Of a DNA stretch of 64,000 nucleotides, positions 1 through 9,844 are shown piece after piece. The stretch spans positions 31,834-95,833 of the forward strand of contig VGHE01000011.1 of NCBI GenBank assembly GCA_016868315.1, written 5' to 3'. This stretch comes from Betaproteobacteria bacterium. Lineage in GTDB: Bacteria > Bdellovibrionota_B > Oligoflexia > Silvanigrellales > Silvanigrellaceae. Positions within the stretch are counted from its first letter, which is position 1; each line of letters starts with the position of its first letter. The position numbers were made by a program, and so were the translations under genes. The notes beneath the pieces are model-generated. The model did not search any database and was not told where the DNA came from. It was given only the letters and a program-made list of their open reading frames with translations.

Positions 1-1558
1 GGCTACCCGACATCTCATGACCGACGAAGTATGAAATAACTTCGGCAGGCAAATTCAGGCCAGTGAAGCGAAAGTCGTTGGTGGATTTCTTATAATCAAT
101 CAGCCCTTTTTGTAGGTCAAATGTAATTGAGGGCTGATTGTATTCATCCAAGCAGAACATATCAGAGCCTGCGAAGGTCATTGCGTGCGAATCAGTCTCA
201 AGCTGCAAAGCGATCTGACAGTCCGGAAGTTCATACTGGCTTTGCTCGAAGCCGGGCACAGAGAATTTCGTTGTGCGGATGTCACCCTGAGCGACAAGAA
301 CGAATCCACGACCCTTTTCTGGTTGAATTTCTCCGCTCACCTTGAGCAGATTCGAATTCATTGTAAAGTTGACAGCCTCTGTTGGGACGGTTAGCCCGCC
401 CATCAATTCCGCAAACGGCATATTTACCATGCGCGCAAAATTGGTATAGGGCATGTTTCCCGTGAGCGAGTACTCGCCCCACGCTTCGAGTTTTGCACCG
501 GTTGGTGTGATGATGTTTGCATTCTGATAGCTAATTTTTTGATCCGAAAAACTCACGTCCGCTGTCGCCGAGTAAATATCGTAACCACTCAACTTCAATG
601 CGTTCCAGCTGACCTGACCGTCAACGCGTGGGTAAAAGTGCTTTGAAGTATCGCTATTTTTTCTGTCTGGCTGAATTCGAACGTTTGCACTGTATCGTCC
701 ACCACCCTCAGTTTGGCTCAACTTGAACCAGGGAGCAGCTTCCGATTCACCTGCAACATTGATGCGGTAATCAGTGAACCGAAGATCAGAGGTCAGGTTT
801 AGAGCTCCCGAAATCTTCCACGAGCCCAAAAGCCCACGGAGTTCGGTGCGCTCAATCACAATATTCTGTCCTGGAAAAAAGCTCGCGCTGAGTGAAACCC
901 CATCAAGAGGAATGAGATGCTGACACGGGGGCTGAAGAGGGAGACAAAATCTCGATCCTCCGAACTCGGACAAAAGTGTCAGGCCATCTCGATTGCTGTC
1001 TGAATTGAATTTCAAAAACAGCGATTCGATTTTAACAGAAGTTTCGGACTGCAGATCTTCCGAGTTTTTTATCTTTGCATTTTTCAATTCAAATTGGTTG
1101 CCAACCACAAGTCGGAGAGTGTCGAGAATTTCAAAAACATCCGCGAGAGGCTTTGATGGCTCTGCCTGATCTGATTTGACGTAGGTCTGTAAATGCAGGT
1201 CGACTTCAACACCATCGACATGCAAAAAACGTGCGCGAGGAACCCAAGAAAGAACTGGATTCCAAGGGTCAAAGCCAAGAGTCAGGGTGTCGACATCGAA
1301 CATATGTTTTGTCGATGACTGTGCGTCGACAATATGGATGTCCTGCACAACAATTTTGGTCTCCAGAAAATTTACCGAAATTGTTCCTACATCAAAAACA
1401 AGCCCGTACTTGCTAAAAAACCGCGAGTTCACTTCACTGCGCATCCAGGCATGGACGTAGGGATTGTTTAATATCACGAAGGCAATTGTATTTGAAGCCA
1501 CAACGAGTGTGACAAAGAGGAAGAGCAGACGTCTAACAATACGCCAAGTTCGCTCCAT
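1..1558 (-). CDS. TamB/AsmA-like envelope protein, N-terminal part
   Basis: The frame is open from an ATG at 1558 down to the left edge, so about 519 residues are visible and the 3' end is missing. The protein starts with a basic stretch and one hydrophobic anchor (about residues 8-25, RRLLFLFVTLVVA), followed by alternating beta-type sequence with many short polar/hydrophobic repeats. That is how TamB and AsmA-like lipid-transport/translocation proteins look: an inner-membrane anchor and a long periplasmic beta structure. The start lies 2 bases after the stop of the upstream TPR-like gene, so the two are probably co-translated. Assignment rests on architecture only; an unrelated large periplasmic protein is possible. 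Confidence 0.6.
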   Translation of the reverse strand, partial: MERTWRIVRRLLFLFVTLVVASNTIAFVILNNPYVHAWMRSEVNSRFFSKYGLVFDVGTISVNFLETKIVVQDIHIVDAQSSTKHMFDVDTLTLGFDPWNPVLSWVPRARFLHVDGVEVDLHLQTYVKSDQAEPSKPLADVFEILDTLRLVVGNQFELKNAKIKNSEDLQSETSVKIESLFLKFNSDSNRDGLTLLSEFGGSRFCLPLQPPCQHLIPLDGVSLSASFFPGQNIVIERTELRGLLGSWKISGALNLTSDLRFTDYRINVAGESEAAPWFKLSQTEGGGRYSANVRIQPDRKNSDTSKHFYPRVDGQVSWNALKLSGYDIYSATADVSFSDQKISYQNANIITPTGAKLEAWGEYSLTGNMPYTNFARMVNMPFAELMGGLTVPTEAVNFTMNSNLLKVSGEIQPEKGRGFVLVAQGDIRTTKFSVPGFEQSQYELPDCQIALQLETDSHAMTFAGSDMFCLDEYNQPSITFDLQKGLIDYKKSTNDFRFTGLNLPAEVISYFVGHEMSGS

Positions 1559-1560
1559 GC

Positions 1561-2400
1561 CTACTTTCCTTCGCGGTTCGAATGAACCAATTCCGGAAAA
1601 AGTCGCTCGAGAATCTCATGTGCACCAGAGCCATCCGGCTTTTCATTGATCATTTTAAGCAACATGATTCCAGCAAGGGTTCTTTCGTCGGCTTTGATCA
1701 TATTCATGCCCACCAGCATGCCAACAAAGGAAACCAGACCAGCGTTGTTCTTGCTGAAGCCAGTCGAAAGATTGCTCCAGTTCCCATCAAATCCGCAGCG
1801 CTCTAGATACTCATTCACCCTGTGCTGCTGCGAGTCATCTGTAGTTTGGGGGATTGCAGCAGGCTTCGGCTCTGGCAATGCAGCGGACTCCTGCTCTTGC
1901 GTTGGAGCTTGCTTTGGCTCTGGCAGTGGGACTCGTTTGAAGAGTGAGAGCTCCAGATCGTCCGGCACCTTTTCCATTTCCGGCTGTTGAGCTGGAACTT
2001 TGGTTGCTGTGTCCACAACGGATGCTTTGAGGTCATCCGGTAGAGGGGTGAGAGCCGAAGCAAGAGTTTGAGTACTCATGAGTTCAGCAATGCGCTGCTC
2101 TGAGGACCAACGTCCTCGCCTTCTAAAAATCTCCTTGGCCATAGCAAGCGCAGGTGGATGTTTGGGCGCAATTGCAAGCGCCACTTCAAGGAGTTTCAAC
2201 GACAGAAGCGGTTGCGCGGTCAGAACCGCTTTCGCACAATTGACGAGGGAGTCAGCCTGTCTTAGCTCGTTTTTATCGGTTCGACATAAAGCAATGAAAC
2301 CGGCAAGCAAGTCAATCCGTTGTGGGTTGCTGCTGATTCCAGCGACAATGTGTTCTAGACTTTCCGGCACCCGAATTTCCCCCCGAAAACATTTTACCAT
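1561..2400 (-). CDS. TPR-like protein of unknown function
   Basis: 279 residues. The first 120 residues are helical and resemble degenerate TPR units (the AKAVLTAQPLLSLKLLEVAL region followed by AIAPKHPPALAMAKEIF). Residues about 125-195 are a Pro/Glu/Gln-rich linker, and the C-terminal 80 residues form a compact helical domain ending in NREGK. There is no signal peptide or membrane segment, so it is probably cytoplasmic. It is divergent from accD (90 bases apart) and sits directly upstream of the TamB-like gene. I do not recognise the family; the TPR reading is an inference. Confidence 0.65.
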   Translation of the reverse strand: MVKCFRGEIRVPESLEHIVAGISSNPQRIDLLAGFIALCRTDKNELRQADSLVNCAKAVLTAQPLLSLKLLEVALAIAPKHPPALAMAKEIFRRRGRWSSEQRIAELMSTQTLASALTPLPDDLKASVVDTATKVPAQQPEMEKVPDDLELSLFKRVPLPEPKQAPTQEQESAALPEPKPAAIPQTTDDSQQHRVNEYLERCGFDGNWSNLSTGFSKNNAGLVSFVGMLVGMNMIKADERTLAGIMLLKMINEKPDGSGAHEILERLFPELVHSNREGK

Positions 2401-2490
2401 TTGCTCTCTGAACAGAGCTGCCCAGTGCCAAATTTTGACCTCATGCCGGGGGTTTGTTAGAAGACGCTGTCCAAAGCGGAGGAAAGTGTC

Positions 2491-3357
2491 ATGGGATGGC
2501 TCTCAAGGGAACCTGCTCGCCTTCAGGAATCATCAGAAAAGAAGGCCATCCCGAGTGGTGTCTGGGAGAAATGCCCCTCTTGCAATGAAATTGTGCTCAC
2601 CACCGACTTCGAAGAGAACCATCGGGTTTGTCCTAGCTGTGGCTTTCATTCTCGCCTTCCCGGGGAAGAGCGCGTTGAACTTCTGATTGACCGTGAAACC
2701 TTCTACGAATGGGATCACGACCTCTCCAGCACCGATCCCCTCGAATTCAACGATGGCCGCTCGTATAGCGACCGGCTCAAGGCTCTTTGGAAGAAAACAA
2801 AACGATACGACGCCATCATTACAGGTGCGGGGCTGCTTGAAGGTCGCCCTGTTGGACTGGGTGTACTCGACTTCACATGGATGGGTGGCAGCATGGGAAC
2901 TGTCGTGGGCGAACGCATTCGGCGCCTGTTCGAACGCGCGCGCAATCATCGGATGCCGGTCATCATGGTCAGCAGTAGCGGTGGTGCACGCATGCATGAA
3001 GGGCTGCTGTCTCTCATGCAAATGGCTAAAACATGCGCAGTCGTGGCGAAACACCGCGATGCTGGCTTGCCCTTTATTTCGGTGATGTGTGATCCAACAA
3101 CCGGTGGTGTAGCGGCCAGCTATGCGATGTTGGGCGACATCAACCTCGCCGAACCAAAGGCGACCATTGGTTTTGCGGGTCGTCGCGTTATAGAAACCAC
3201 TATCCGTCAGAAGCTTCCCGACGACTTTCAAACGGCCGAATTTCTTCTCAACCACGGTATGGTTGACCGCATTGTGAAGCGGTCTGAAATGAAGGAAGAG
3301 ATCAATCGAATCCTTGCAGTCTTGTGCGAGCCACGCGATCTCACCCATCCGCAATGA
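2491..3357 (+). CDS. accD: Acetyl-CoA carboxylase carboxyltransferase subunit beta
   Basis: 288 residues, normal for AccD. It forms the carboxyltransferase with AccA, moving the carboxyl group from carboxybiotin to acetyl-CoA to make malonyl-CoA, the first committed step of fatty acid synthesis. The N-terminal Cys4 zinc ribbon is intact (Cys28, Cys31, Cys47, Cys50). The crotonase-like core shows SSSGGARMHEG and the PTTGGVAASYAMLGD oxyanion-hole region. An AGGA ribosome site precedes the ATG. The stop overlaps the folC start (ATGA), as in the accD-folC pairs common in proteobacteria. accA is not in this window. Confidence 0.97.
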   Translation: MGWLSREPARLQESSEKKAIPSGVWEKCPSCNEIVLTTDFEENHRVCPSCGFHSRLPGEERVELLIDRETFYEWDHDLSSTDPLEFNDGRSYSDRLKALWKKTKRYDAIITGAGLLEGRPVGLGVLDFTWMGGSMGTVVGERIRRLFERARNHRMPVIMVSSSGGARMHEGLLSLMQMAKTCAVVAKHRDAGLPFISVMCDPTTGGVAASYAMLGDINLAEPKATIGFAGRRVIETTIRQKLPDDFQTAEFLLNHGMVDRIVKRSEMKEEINRILAVLCEPRDLTHPQ

Positions 3358-4622
3358 ATCTCGATTTGCCCGACCTCTCTTCATTTGAGGCAACTCTCTC
3401 GGCGCTTTTCTCGAGGGTGAGAGGCCACATAGAACCGGGCGCGCACCGCATGCAGAAACTCGTCGCCAACACCACACTCGAGCGTTTGGCCTGCGTGCCC
3501 ACCATTCTCGTAGCCGGCACTAATGGTAAAGGCACGGTTTGTGCGATTCTGGAGCAATATCTGCGTGAGTGTGGCCTCCGGACGGCGCTTTACACCTCTC
3601 CGCACCTCGTATCGCCAACGGAGCGAATTCGCATGTGTGGTAATCCCATCACCAAAGCTGAATTCCTTGCATCTGCAAGGACGGTCTTTGAAGCTGCGAA
3701 AGTCCGGCTGCCCGATGCAACGTTCTTTGAACTTATGACTGCCTTGGCCTTTGAAGTCATTGATGCCGCACAGCCCGGGGTTTTTGTGTGTGAAGTGGGT
3801 CTAGGGGGCAAACTCGACTCAACCAACGTCCTCAGCCCGCGAGTCTCTGTGCTGACCAGTGTGGGGCTTGATCACACCGAATGGCTTGGATCCACCGAAA
3901 CTGAAATTGCATTCGAAAAGAGCTTTGTATCGAGAAGAAACAGAGCTTTCGTGATCGGGGAAGTGAACGAAAAAGCGAGGCAAGGTCTTGAGAAAGCATT
4001 AGCCATCACGGGAGCGCGGAGTGTCTTTGTAGCTCCTGCATCCGACCCAACGAAGGTTTCAGAAAATCTTGCACGAACAGTTCTCGAAGAATTTGCAAAG
4101 GACGGTGGAACCAAATTCGATGAATCCAGATTTGAGCAGAGTTGCCACAATGCTTTTTGGCCAGGACGCATGGATATTCGGGTTGTCTCGGGCGTGAGAG
4201 TCATGCTGGATGCAGCTCACAACACCCACGGAGTCAGATACCTCGTTGAGCAACTCAAGAGCCGCCCTGCGCTGCGAGAACTGCCTCGCCCTTGGACTCT
4301 CGTCTACGCGACCCTGGCAGACAAAGACTGGCGAGATGCGTTGAAACTGCTGCTGCCTGAAATCAACGCAGTCCACTTCACTCAAACACAAAGCCCGCGT
4401 GCCGTTCCCGTTGAAGAGCTGATACACTGCACTTCAAGTGCACAGCAGCCTACCAACATCCAAGCGCACCATTCCTCTGCCGAGGCACTGTCCGAGGGAT
4501 TGAAATTTGCGCAAAGGAGCAATGGTAGCCTTTTAGTTTTGGGTTCGATCACTCTTTTGGGCGAGGCCATGGAATTTTTTGAACTACCCGTGTTTCCGGG
4601 ACAAGGTGTTTCTGCGCCATGA
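3354..4622 (+). CDS. folC: Folylpolyglutamate synthase / dihydrofolate synthase
   Basis: 422 residues from the ATG at 3354, which overlaps the accD stop as ATGA; an in-frame start 30 bases upstream lies inside accD and is less likely. FolC adds glutamate to dihydropteroate and to folates in the cytoplasm. The Mur-ligase-type P-loop GTNGKGT is at residues 55-61. The conserved HTEWLGSTETEIAFEKS segment and the C-terminal-domain motif LDAAHNTHG are present. The stop overlaps the lptD start by 4 bases, so accD, folC and lptD should be one transcript. Confidence 0.95.
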   Translation: MNLDLPDLSSFEATLSALFSRVRGHIEPGAHRMQKLVANTTLERLACVPTILVAGTNGKGTVCAILEQYLRECGLRTALYTSPHLVSPTERIRMCGNPITKAEFLASARTVFEAAKVRLPDATFFELMTALAFEVIDAAQPGVFVCEVGLGGKLDSTNVLSPRVSVLTSVGLDHTEWLGSTETEIAFEKSFVSRRNRAFVIGEVNEKARQGLEKALAITGARSVFVAPASDPTKVSENLARTVLEEFAKDGGTKFDESRFEQSCHNAFWPGRMDIRVVSGVRVMLDAAHNTHGVRYLVEQLKSRPALRELPRPWTLVYATLADKDWRDALKLLLPEINAVHFTQTQSPRAVPVEELIHCTSSAQQPTNIQAHHSSAEALSEGLKFAQRSNGSLLVLGSITLLGEAMEFFELPVFPGQGVSAP

Positions 4623-7603
4623 GAACCAAGCACCGCGTGAAAACACGACTGTTAAAAAATATTCTGGCGTTCTCGGCTCTTACGCCGTTTTTTGCCGCAA
4701 GTCTGTTGGCTCAAGCCCAAGCGCTAAACATCGGAAGCTCAACAGTCTACTACGATGCAGATGAAATAAATCTCGACAAAGAGACCGGTTATTTAAAGGC
4801 CAAAGGCAATGCCTTTTTTCTGCTCGGCAATATTTTTATCAGCGCTGACCATGTCGAGTACAATCAAAAGCAACGCATCGTCATTGCCGAAGGCGGAGTT
4901 CGAATCGTACGCAGCAAGGAACGCATCACGGCCTCACGTGTCCTCATCAACGAGGAAACCAATGAGGCACGCATGGATGATGTCGAAATCTACGCGGATC
5001 CTGCAGACACAGAAGCTCAGGTCAACGAAGAGGTTCTTGGCTTCTCACGCGCGGAATTAGCATTTGAACTGGCACGCCAACAGAGAGCCAATGAAATAAA
5101 ACAGGAAATGATGCAGCTGCGTACTGCATTTGCAAATGCTCGTTTCGCAGATCAAAAATCGGGAGCAACTGAGCGTGCTAAAATGACCCGGCGCTATGCC
5201 ACATTGCTCGAGCGCCTGGTCAGAACTCAATTTCAACCCAGCGATGTCCTCAGGGAACTCCCCGAGGACGTACGAGCACGACTCGAGAACCGCCGAGAAG
5301 CTGTCCGCACCTTTTCCACACGCGATCCTGAATTGGCAAAAAAACTTGCTGGGCTTCAGAAGGTCCCCGGATATTTATCGATGCGCGCGCGAAGAGTATT
5401 TCAAAATTCAAACCAAAATCTGGATGTTGAATCTGCCTCTCTGACCACATGCCGCTGCGATCCGGGCGAGAATCCTGTCTGGGGTCTGAGTGCTGCGCGC
5501 GCTCTTGTTGAGCCAAATGAATATATCACTCTCTATGGCAGCACTCTCGAGGTGGATAGCTTTCCAATCGTCTACAGCCCCTGGTTCAAAATGCCCATCA
5601 AAACCAAGCGGCAATCAGGATTCCTATTACCGTCTTTCTATTTGAGCCGCGCGGGAGACGCTGCATCCATTCCCTACTATTTAACACTTGGTGATTCTGC
5701 AGACTCAACGCTTACACTCACCTATTTCAGCAAAAGGGGTCCACGCGCTGAACTAGAGGTTCGAGCCGCGCTTTCCGAACAAAGCCAGACCAATCTGCGA
5801 GGTGAGATCCTCAACCAAAAGGCGGGAGAGGGTCAACCTGCGCAAAAGCGGTGGGCTTGGTCGGCGCAAAGCAATTTGCCTATCGAGGAACGAACGACCT
5901 TCAAGTTCGATCTGGAAAGGGCAAGCGATCAGCGCTATTTCTCGGACATCACCAAAGAGCCCGGCGCCGCGCAGGATCTCTTCACACCTCAGCTGGTTGT
6001 GAAAAGATTCCTTTGGCAAGAGGCAGCACTCGATCACACGGGTGAGCACTTTGCATTGACTGCGCGCGTGCAGAAGCCTCAAGATGTATTTCTCACGCGC
6101 TCTGAAAACACGACAACACGTATCCCACGCGTTGACTTTACGCTTTATCCGCAGAACCTCGGGGAAACAGCCTTATCCCTTGAGGGAAAGGGAAACTACG
6201 AGAAAATTGAAGAGCGGGTTGCAACACAGGAGAGTGCAACCAAAGGTCCACGATCCGGAGAACGCACCCAATCGCAAGCGCGGCTCGCCTATCCGTTCAC
6301 GCAGAATCGCTTCCTGAATCTGCGTCTGGGGGGAGATTTCGGTCAAATCAAATACCGCACTCGCGACTTCAATGGTGAACTCAATCATCCGGCATTTGAT
6401 CTTACTTCTGATGTGCCTCTGTTTACCGAGTTTCTCAGTCAACAAAATTCATCGAATGAAAGTCGATATAGACACGTCATTACTCCATTTGCATCGATCC
6501 GCTGGATTCCAGTCGTCAACAAATCTTCGAACTATCCAGACATCTACTCGACTTTTTATACCGCGGACAACGTTGCGCGGAGTCAGACACTCGAATTTGG
6601 TTTTCATACCCACCTCAGCTTCCTAAAGGATGAATTCCAAACACAAGACCGCAATGACACGCAGACCACCCGCAGCGGCGGTGAGCTGTCTCCTCCTGGT
6701 CGAGTGGCGGTCATTCTTCGGCAACTCGGAGTTCAACCAACTCCCAACAGCACAGAGCCGAACCAATACCTCTATGAATTGACTTTTCAGAGCCGAAACG
6801 GTCAGTCGGCGTTTTTGAACTGGGCAAAAGAAGAACTGGATGTCTATGAATTCGAACTCACCGAGCGCCGCAAAGACCAGAGCACAGAAATCCTGATGCC
6901 AAGGCCGTCCTCGTGGCGTCGGGTCAATACTATCTCTGCTCAGCCGATCGGATTCACAGCCAGAACAAGCTACAACTTTGAGGCCGAGCGCACTGCACGG
7001 GAACAAAACCAGAATCTCCAACCCGGGCAAAACCCTGTCAGTGCTGATCCGTGGGGCGACGTCAGTGGCACTGTATCTCTGTCGAGTTATCCATGGCTGC
7101 CTTTGAACCTAAACCTCACACGCATATGGAAGCCTTCCTGGAAGCTTTTTCGTGAACAGATCGCGACCCTCGATTACAGCAGTTCAACAGGTGTAAGCAT
7201 CAATCTCATCCGCTCACAGGTGCTTTCAGAATTGGTCGATGCACAGGGCAACAAAACCTTTCCCGCAGAAGATTTGTGGGGAGTCGATGCGGCTTATCAG
7301 CCAAGAGCCTGGGTCAAAATGCAGGCTCAATACAAAAGGAACATCAAGCCACAACCTGCATTGTCAGAAGAGCTCGAATACAGCGCATTGCAAAAGATTA
7401 CATTTTTGGGAATTCAAGACTGCCTCGACATAACCCTGCAGCGCTTCAAAGACCGAGACGTTGCAGAGCGCATGGCAACCTGGACAATCGGACTCAACCT
7501 GAACTTCCTCGGACAACAACGACCGATCGAATCGCTTGGAAAGGTTGTCGACAGAGCTATAAAAAGTCAGCTCAATAAGGGGCGAAATCTCAACTCACAA
7601 TGA
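4619..7603 (+). CDS. lptD: LPS-assembly protein LptD
   Basis: 994 residues, on the long side for LptD. It is the outer-membrane barrel that, with lipoprotein LptE, inserts lipopolysaccharide into the outer leaflet. A signal peptide covers about residues 1-35 (basic start, hydrophobic core, AQAQA). Next comes an OstA/LptA-like beta-jellyroll domain (residues about 37-130). A charged helical insert follows at about 145-245 (ELARQQRANEIKQEMMQLRT). The barrel starts near LTTCRCDPGENPVWGL and YSPWFKMPIKTKRQSGFLLP, both typical of the family. The helical insert between jellyroll and barrel is larger than in enterobacteria. The 3' end overlaps the convergent murA-like gene by 14 bases. Confidence 0.93.
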   Translation: MRTKHRVKTRLLKNILAFSALTPFFAASLLAQAQALNIGSSTVYYDADEINLDKETGYLKAKGNAFFLLGNIFISADHVEYNQKQRIVIAEGGVRIVRSKERITASRVLINEETNEARMDDVEIYADPADTEAQVNEEVLGFSRAELAFELARQQRANEIKQEMMQLRTAFANARFADQKSGATERAKMTRRYATLLERLVRTQFQPSDVLRELPEDVRARLENRREAVRTFSTRDPELAKKLAGLQKVPGYLSMRARRVFQNSNQNLDVESASLTTCRCDPGENPVWGLSAARALVEPNEYITLYGSTLEVDSFPIVYSPWFKMPIKTKRQSGFLLPSFYLSRAGDAASIPYYLTLGDSADSTLTLTYFSKRGPRAELEVRAALSEQSQTNLRGEILNQKAGEGQPAQKRWAWSAQSNLPIEERTTFKFDLERASDQRYFSDITKEPGAAQDLFTPQLVVKRFLWQEAALDHTGEHFALTARVQKPQDVFLTRSENTTTRIPRVDFTLYPQNLGETALSLEGKGNYEKIEERVATQESATKGPRSGERTQSQARLAYPFTQNRFLNLRLGGDFGQIKYRTRDFNGELNHPAFDLTSDVPLFTEFLSQQNSSNESRYRHVITPFASIRWIPVVNKSSNYPDIYSTFYTADNVARSQTLEFGFHTHLSFLKDEFQTQDRNDTQTTRSGGELSPPGRVAVILRQLGVQPTPNSTEPNQYLYELTFQSRNGQSAFLNWAKEELDVYEFELTERRKDQSTEILMPRPSSWRRVNTISAQPIGFTARTSYNFEAERTAREQNQNLQPGQNPVSADPWGDVSGTVSLSSYPWLPLNLNLTRIWKPSWKLFREQIATLDYSSSTGVSINLIRSQVLSELVDAQGNKTFPAEDLWGVDAAYQPRAWVKMQAQYKRNIKPQPALSEELEYSALQKITFLGIQDCLDITLQRFKDRDVAERMATWTIGLNLNFLGQQRPIESLGKVVDRAIKSQLNKGRNLNSQ

Positions 7604-8921
7604 GTTCAACGTCGGCTCCCATAGCTTTCAGCTTTGGAACGAGATGGTCGTACTTGCGCTGTAGCTCTTGGATGTTTGAGAGACGTGTTTCTCCCTCGGC
7701 AACCAGCCCAGCAACAACAAGGCACATGCCTGCACGGATATCTGTTGGGAGTCGGAATTCACCTCCCCGCAATGCCGTTGGTCCCTGAATGATTGCTGAG
7801 TGAACGAAATTTCTATTCTTGAATCGACAGGGAGCTTCACCGAGGCAACATGAGAAAAGAGAGATATTTGCACCCATCTGATTGAGGAATGCTGTGTAAC
7901 CAAGGCGATCCTCAAAAATTGTTTCATGCAGCACGCTGGTGCCTTCGGCTTGTGTAAACAAAACCATGAACGGCTGCTGCCAGTCGGTCATGAATCCTGG
8001 ATGCACTTCAACTTCAATATGTGATGCTTTCAGCCGCCCATTTTTGGGAGCAGACACACAGACACCTTCGGAATTAACCCGAAACTCAGCACCCATACGT
8101 TGGATGTAGTTCAAAAAGCTGTAAACCGGATCGTGAGGCATTTTTTCAATCAAAACATCGCCACCGGTAGCGAGTGCAGCGACTGCGAACGACACCGCCT
8201 GATTGCGGTCTGGCATGACGCGCAACTCACACCCGCGTAGCTTTTCAACACCTTGAATGACGAACGTCCGGTTGGCATTCACCACGATGTCCGCACCCAT
8301 CTTCTGCAACATTTTGACAAGTTCGAGGATTTCAGGCTCGATGGCAGCATTCTCAATAATCGTTCTGCCTTTCGCACGTACCGCGCTGATGATGAGATTC
8401 TCTGTGGTCATCACACTCGGAAAAGGCATCACGATGTGCGCGCCGTGGAGACCATCCTCGGCACTCATGTGATACTCGCCGCCGTCTATAACAACCGTGG
8501 CACCCATGTCTTGCAGACCCTTGATGTGGAAATCCACCGGGCGCTTGCCGATTTTGTCACCACCCAGCGCTGCAGCGAGAGTGACCTTTTTAAAACGGTG
8601 CAGCAGCGGACCCGCAGCCAAAATCGCAATGCGGTTGCGTTCGCAAAGTTGGCGCGAAAGATGATTCTTGTCGATGGTGCGCGCAGTTAGACGCACGGTC
8701 TTTTCATCGAGATATTCAACCTGGCCGCCCAATGCAGCGAAAAGATCTTCAACCATGCGGCGCTCGTTGACCTCGGGGGCTCCTTTAATCAGCACAGGCT
8801 CATCTGTGAGCATGGCTGCCATGATACACTTGGTGACCTGGTTCGAGCTTCCTGCGATCGCAACGCGTCCACCGGAGAGTTTGGTGCCGCCTTTGATTCG
8901 AATGATTGGTTCTTTTTGCAC
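7590..8921 (-). CDS. murA: Divergent UDP-N-acetylglucosamine 1-carboxyvinyltransferase (MurA family)
   Basis: 443 residues, slightly longer than E. coli MurA (419), with the EPT-synthase fold throughout. The family enzyme transfers enolpyruvate from PEP to UDP-GlcNAc, the first committed step of peptidoglycan synthesis. The equivalents of Arg91, Arg120, Asp305 and Arg397 can be aligned (Arg97, Arg127, the HPGFMTDWQQPF Asp, and DIRAGMCLVVAG). Two hallmark residues differ: the SGAKNA motif reads AGSSNQ, putting Ser26 where catalytic Lys22 is expected, and the Cys115 position is Asp122 (LGGDKIGKRPVD). Cys-to-Asp occurs in naturally fosfomycin-insensitive MurA; loss of the Lys is not usual. It could be a working variant or a paralogue with another role. 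tRNA-Val lies 78 bases upstream. Confidence 0.85.
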   Translation of the reverse strand: MQKEPIIRIKGGTKLSGGRVAIAGSSNQVTKCIMAAMLTDEPVLIKGAPEVNERRMVEDLFAALGGQVEYLDEKTVRLTARTIDKNHLSRQLCERNRIAILAAGPLLHRFKKVTLAAALGGDKIGKRPVDFHIKGLQDMGATVVIDGGEYHMSAEDGLHGAHIVMPFPSVMTTENLIISAVRAKGRTIIENAAIEPEILELVKMLQKMGADIVVNANRTFVIQGVEKLRGCELRVMPDRNQAVSFAVAALATGGDVLIEKMPHDPVYSFLNYIQRMGAEFRVNSEGVCVSAPKNGRLKASHIEVEVHPGFMTDWQQPFMVLFTQAEGTSVLHETIFEDRLGYTAFLNQMGANISLFSCCLGEAPCRFKNRNFVHSAIIQGPTALRGGEFRLPTDIRAGMCLVVAGLVAEGETRLSNIQELQRKYDHLVPKLKAMGADVELIVS

Positions 8922-8999
8922 GATTTGACTCCTCGCTGCGCCGTATCAGCATAGTGCGAAGGACTGAAAATGAAAAAGGAAATATTTGACACAAAAAAA

Positions 9000-9076
9000 T
9001 GGTGGGTGCTTAGGGACTCGAACCCCAGACCCTCGCCTTGTAAGGGCGACGCTCTAACCAACTGAGCTAAGCACCC
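9000..9076 (-). tRNA. tRNA-Val (UAC)
   Basis: 77 bases including an encoded CCA at 9000-9002. The acceptor stem GGGTGCT pairs with AGCACCC, the D-arm is GCTC...GAGC, and the T-arm carries GGTTCGAGTCC. The anticodon loop CTTACAA between TCGCC and GGCGA gives anticodon TAC, reading valine GTA codons. It is transcribed towards the murA-like gene with no terminator visible between them. Confidence 0.97.
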
Positions 9077-9129
9077 TGGGGATAGACTCGACAACTATCC
9101 GCAATCGACCTCTCGAGTCAAGCCCGAAA

Positions 9130-9783
9130 TCAGACTTCTGCATGGGCATGTGGATTACGCACGAATATCCAGAATAAGGCAAAAAAAGTGAGCAAGATCC
9201 CAAGCCCCTCCCAGCCTTGGAGTTCCAAAAACGTCTGGCTGACCACAAGAGCGAGTGCAAAAGCCAAAATCGATATGAACCAGGTACCCAACAAAACCCA
9301 AACGCAACTGAGAAAACGGCTCAAATCCATCAGAAAAAAACGGGCTGAGGGCGACTCTTTGTAGCGCATCCGGAAGACCCTAAATTTGGCATGCCAAAAG
9401 CGAGCGAAGAGAATGGTTGAGAGTATTTTTCCTGTGGCCAGAAACAACAAAGGCTGAATCAGCTGTTGCTTGGGGATAACTGCATACGAGACCGCCAGAA
9501 TAAGCAGTACCATGGTCTCTGCCAGCCCCGCAGCTCGGGCAGCCTCGGTGAGTTGAAGACATAAAACAGCGAGAATCAGATTCACGAGAAGAAGTAGAAC
9601 AACAGCCGAAAAGAGCAAGAGCGCAAACTTCGCAGGATACGCAAAGGCATCTAACAGGTAGCCCAAATACCAGGTCTCGAGCAGACACATAGCTGCCAAA
9701 CTACACAGCAGCAGAGGAACCACGATGAAAATCAAAACCCATGCACGCCGGATCGGATTCACAAAACGAGCCAAGAATTCCAT
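9130..9783 (-). CDS. Polytopic membrane protein of unknown function
   Basis: 217 residues with about five or six hydrophobic segments (near residues 13-35, 50-75, 85-105, 108-125, 155-182 and 190-208). A basic loop, RFWHAKFRVFRMRYKESPSAR, sits between the fourth and fifth. The last residues NPHAHAEV contain two His. It is probably an inner-membrane protein. It precedes tRNA-Val by 53 bases on the same strand. No family recognised. Confidence 0.7.
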   Translation of the reverse strand: MEFLARFVNPIRRAWVLIFIVVPLLLCSLAAMCLLETWYLGYLLDAFAYPAKFALLLFSAVVLLLLVNLILAVLCLQLTEAARAAGLAETMVLLILAVSYAVIPKQQLIQPLLFLATGKILSTILFARFWHAKFRVFRMRYKESPSARFFLMDLSRFLSCVWVLLGTWFISILAFALALVVSQTFLELQGWEGLGILLTFFALFWIFVRNPHAHAEV

Positions 9784-9844
9784 ACAGAAAAGACTCCCGT
9801 CGCGGATCCCTCATTCAATGGAGAACACGGGTGTAAATTCAATA

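Noticed and set aside
2533..3477. 314-codon minus-strand open frame
   Set aside because: Antisense to accD and the folC start, His/Cys-rich shadow with no domain.
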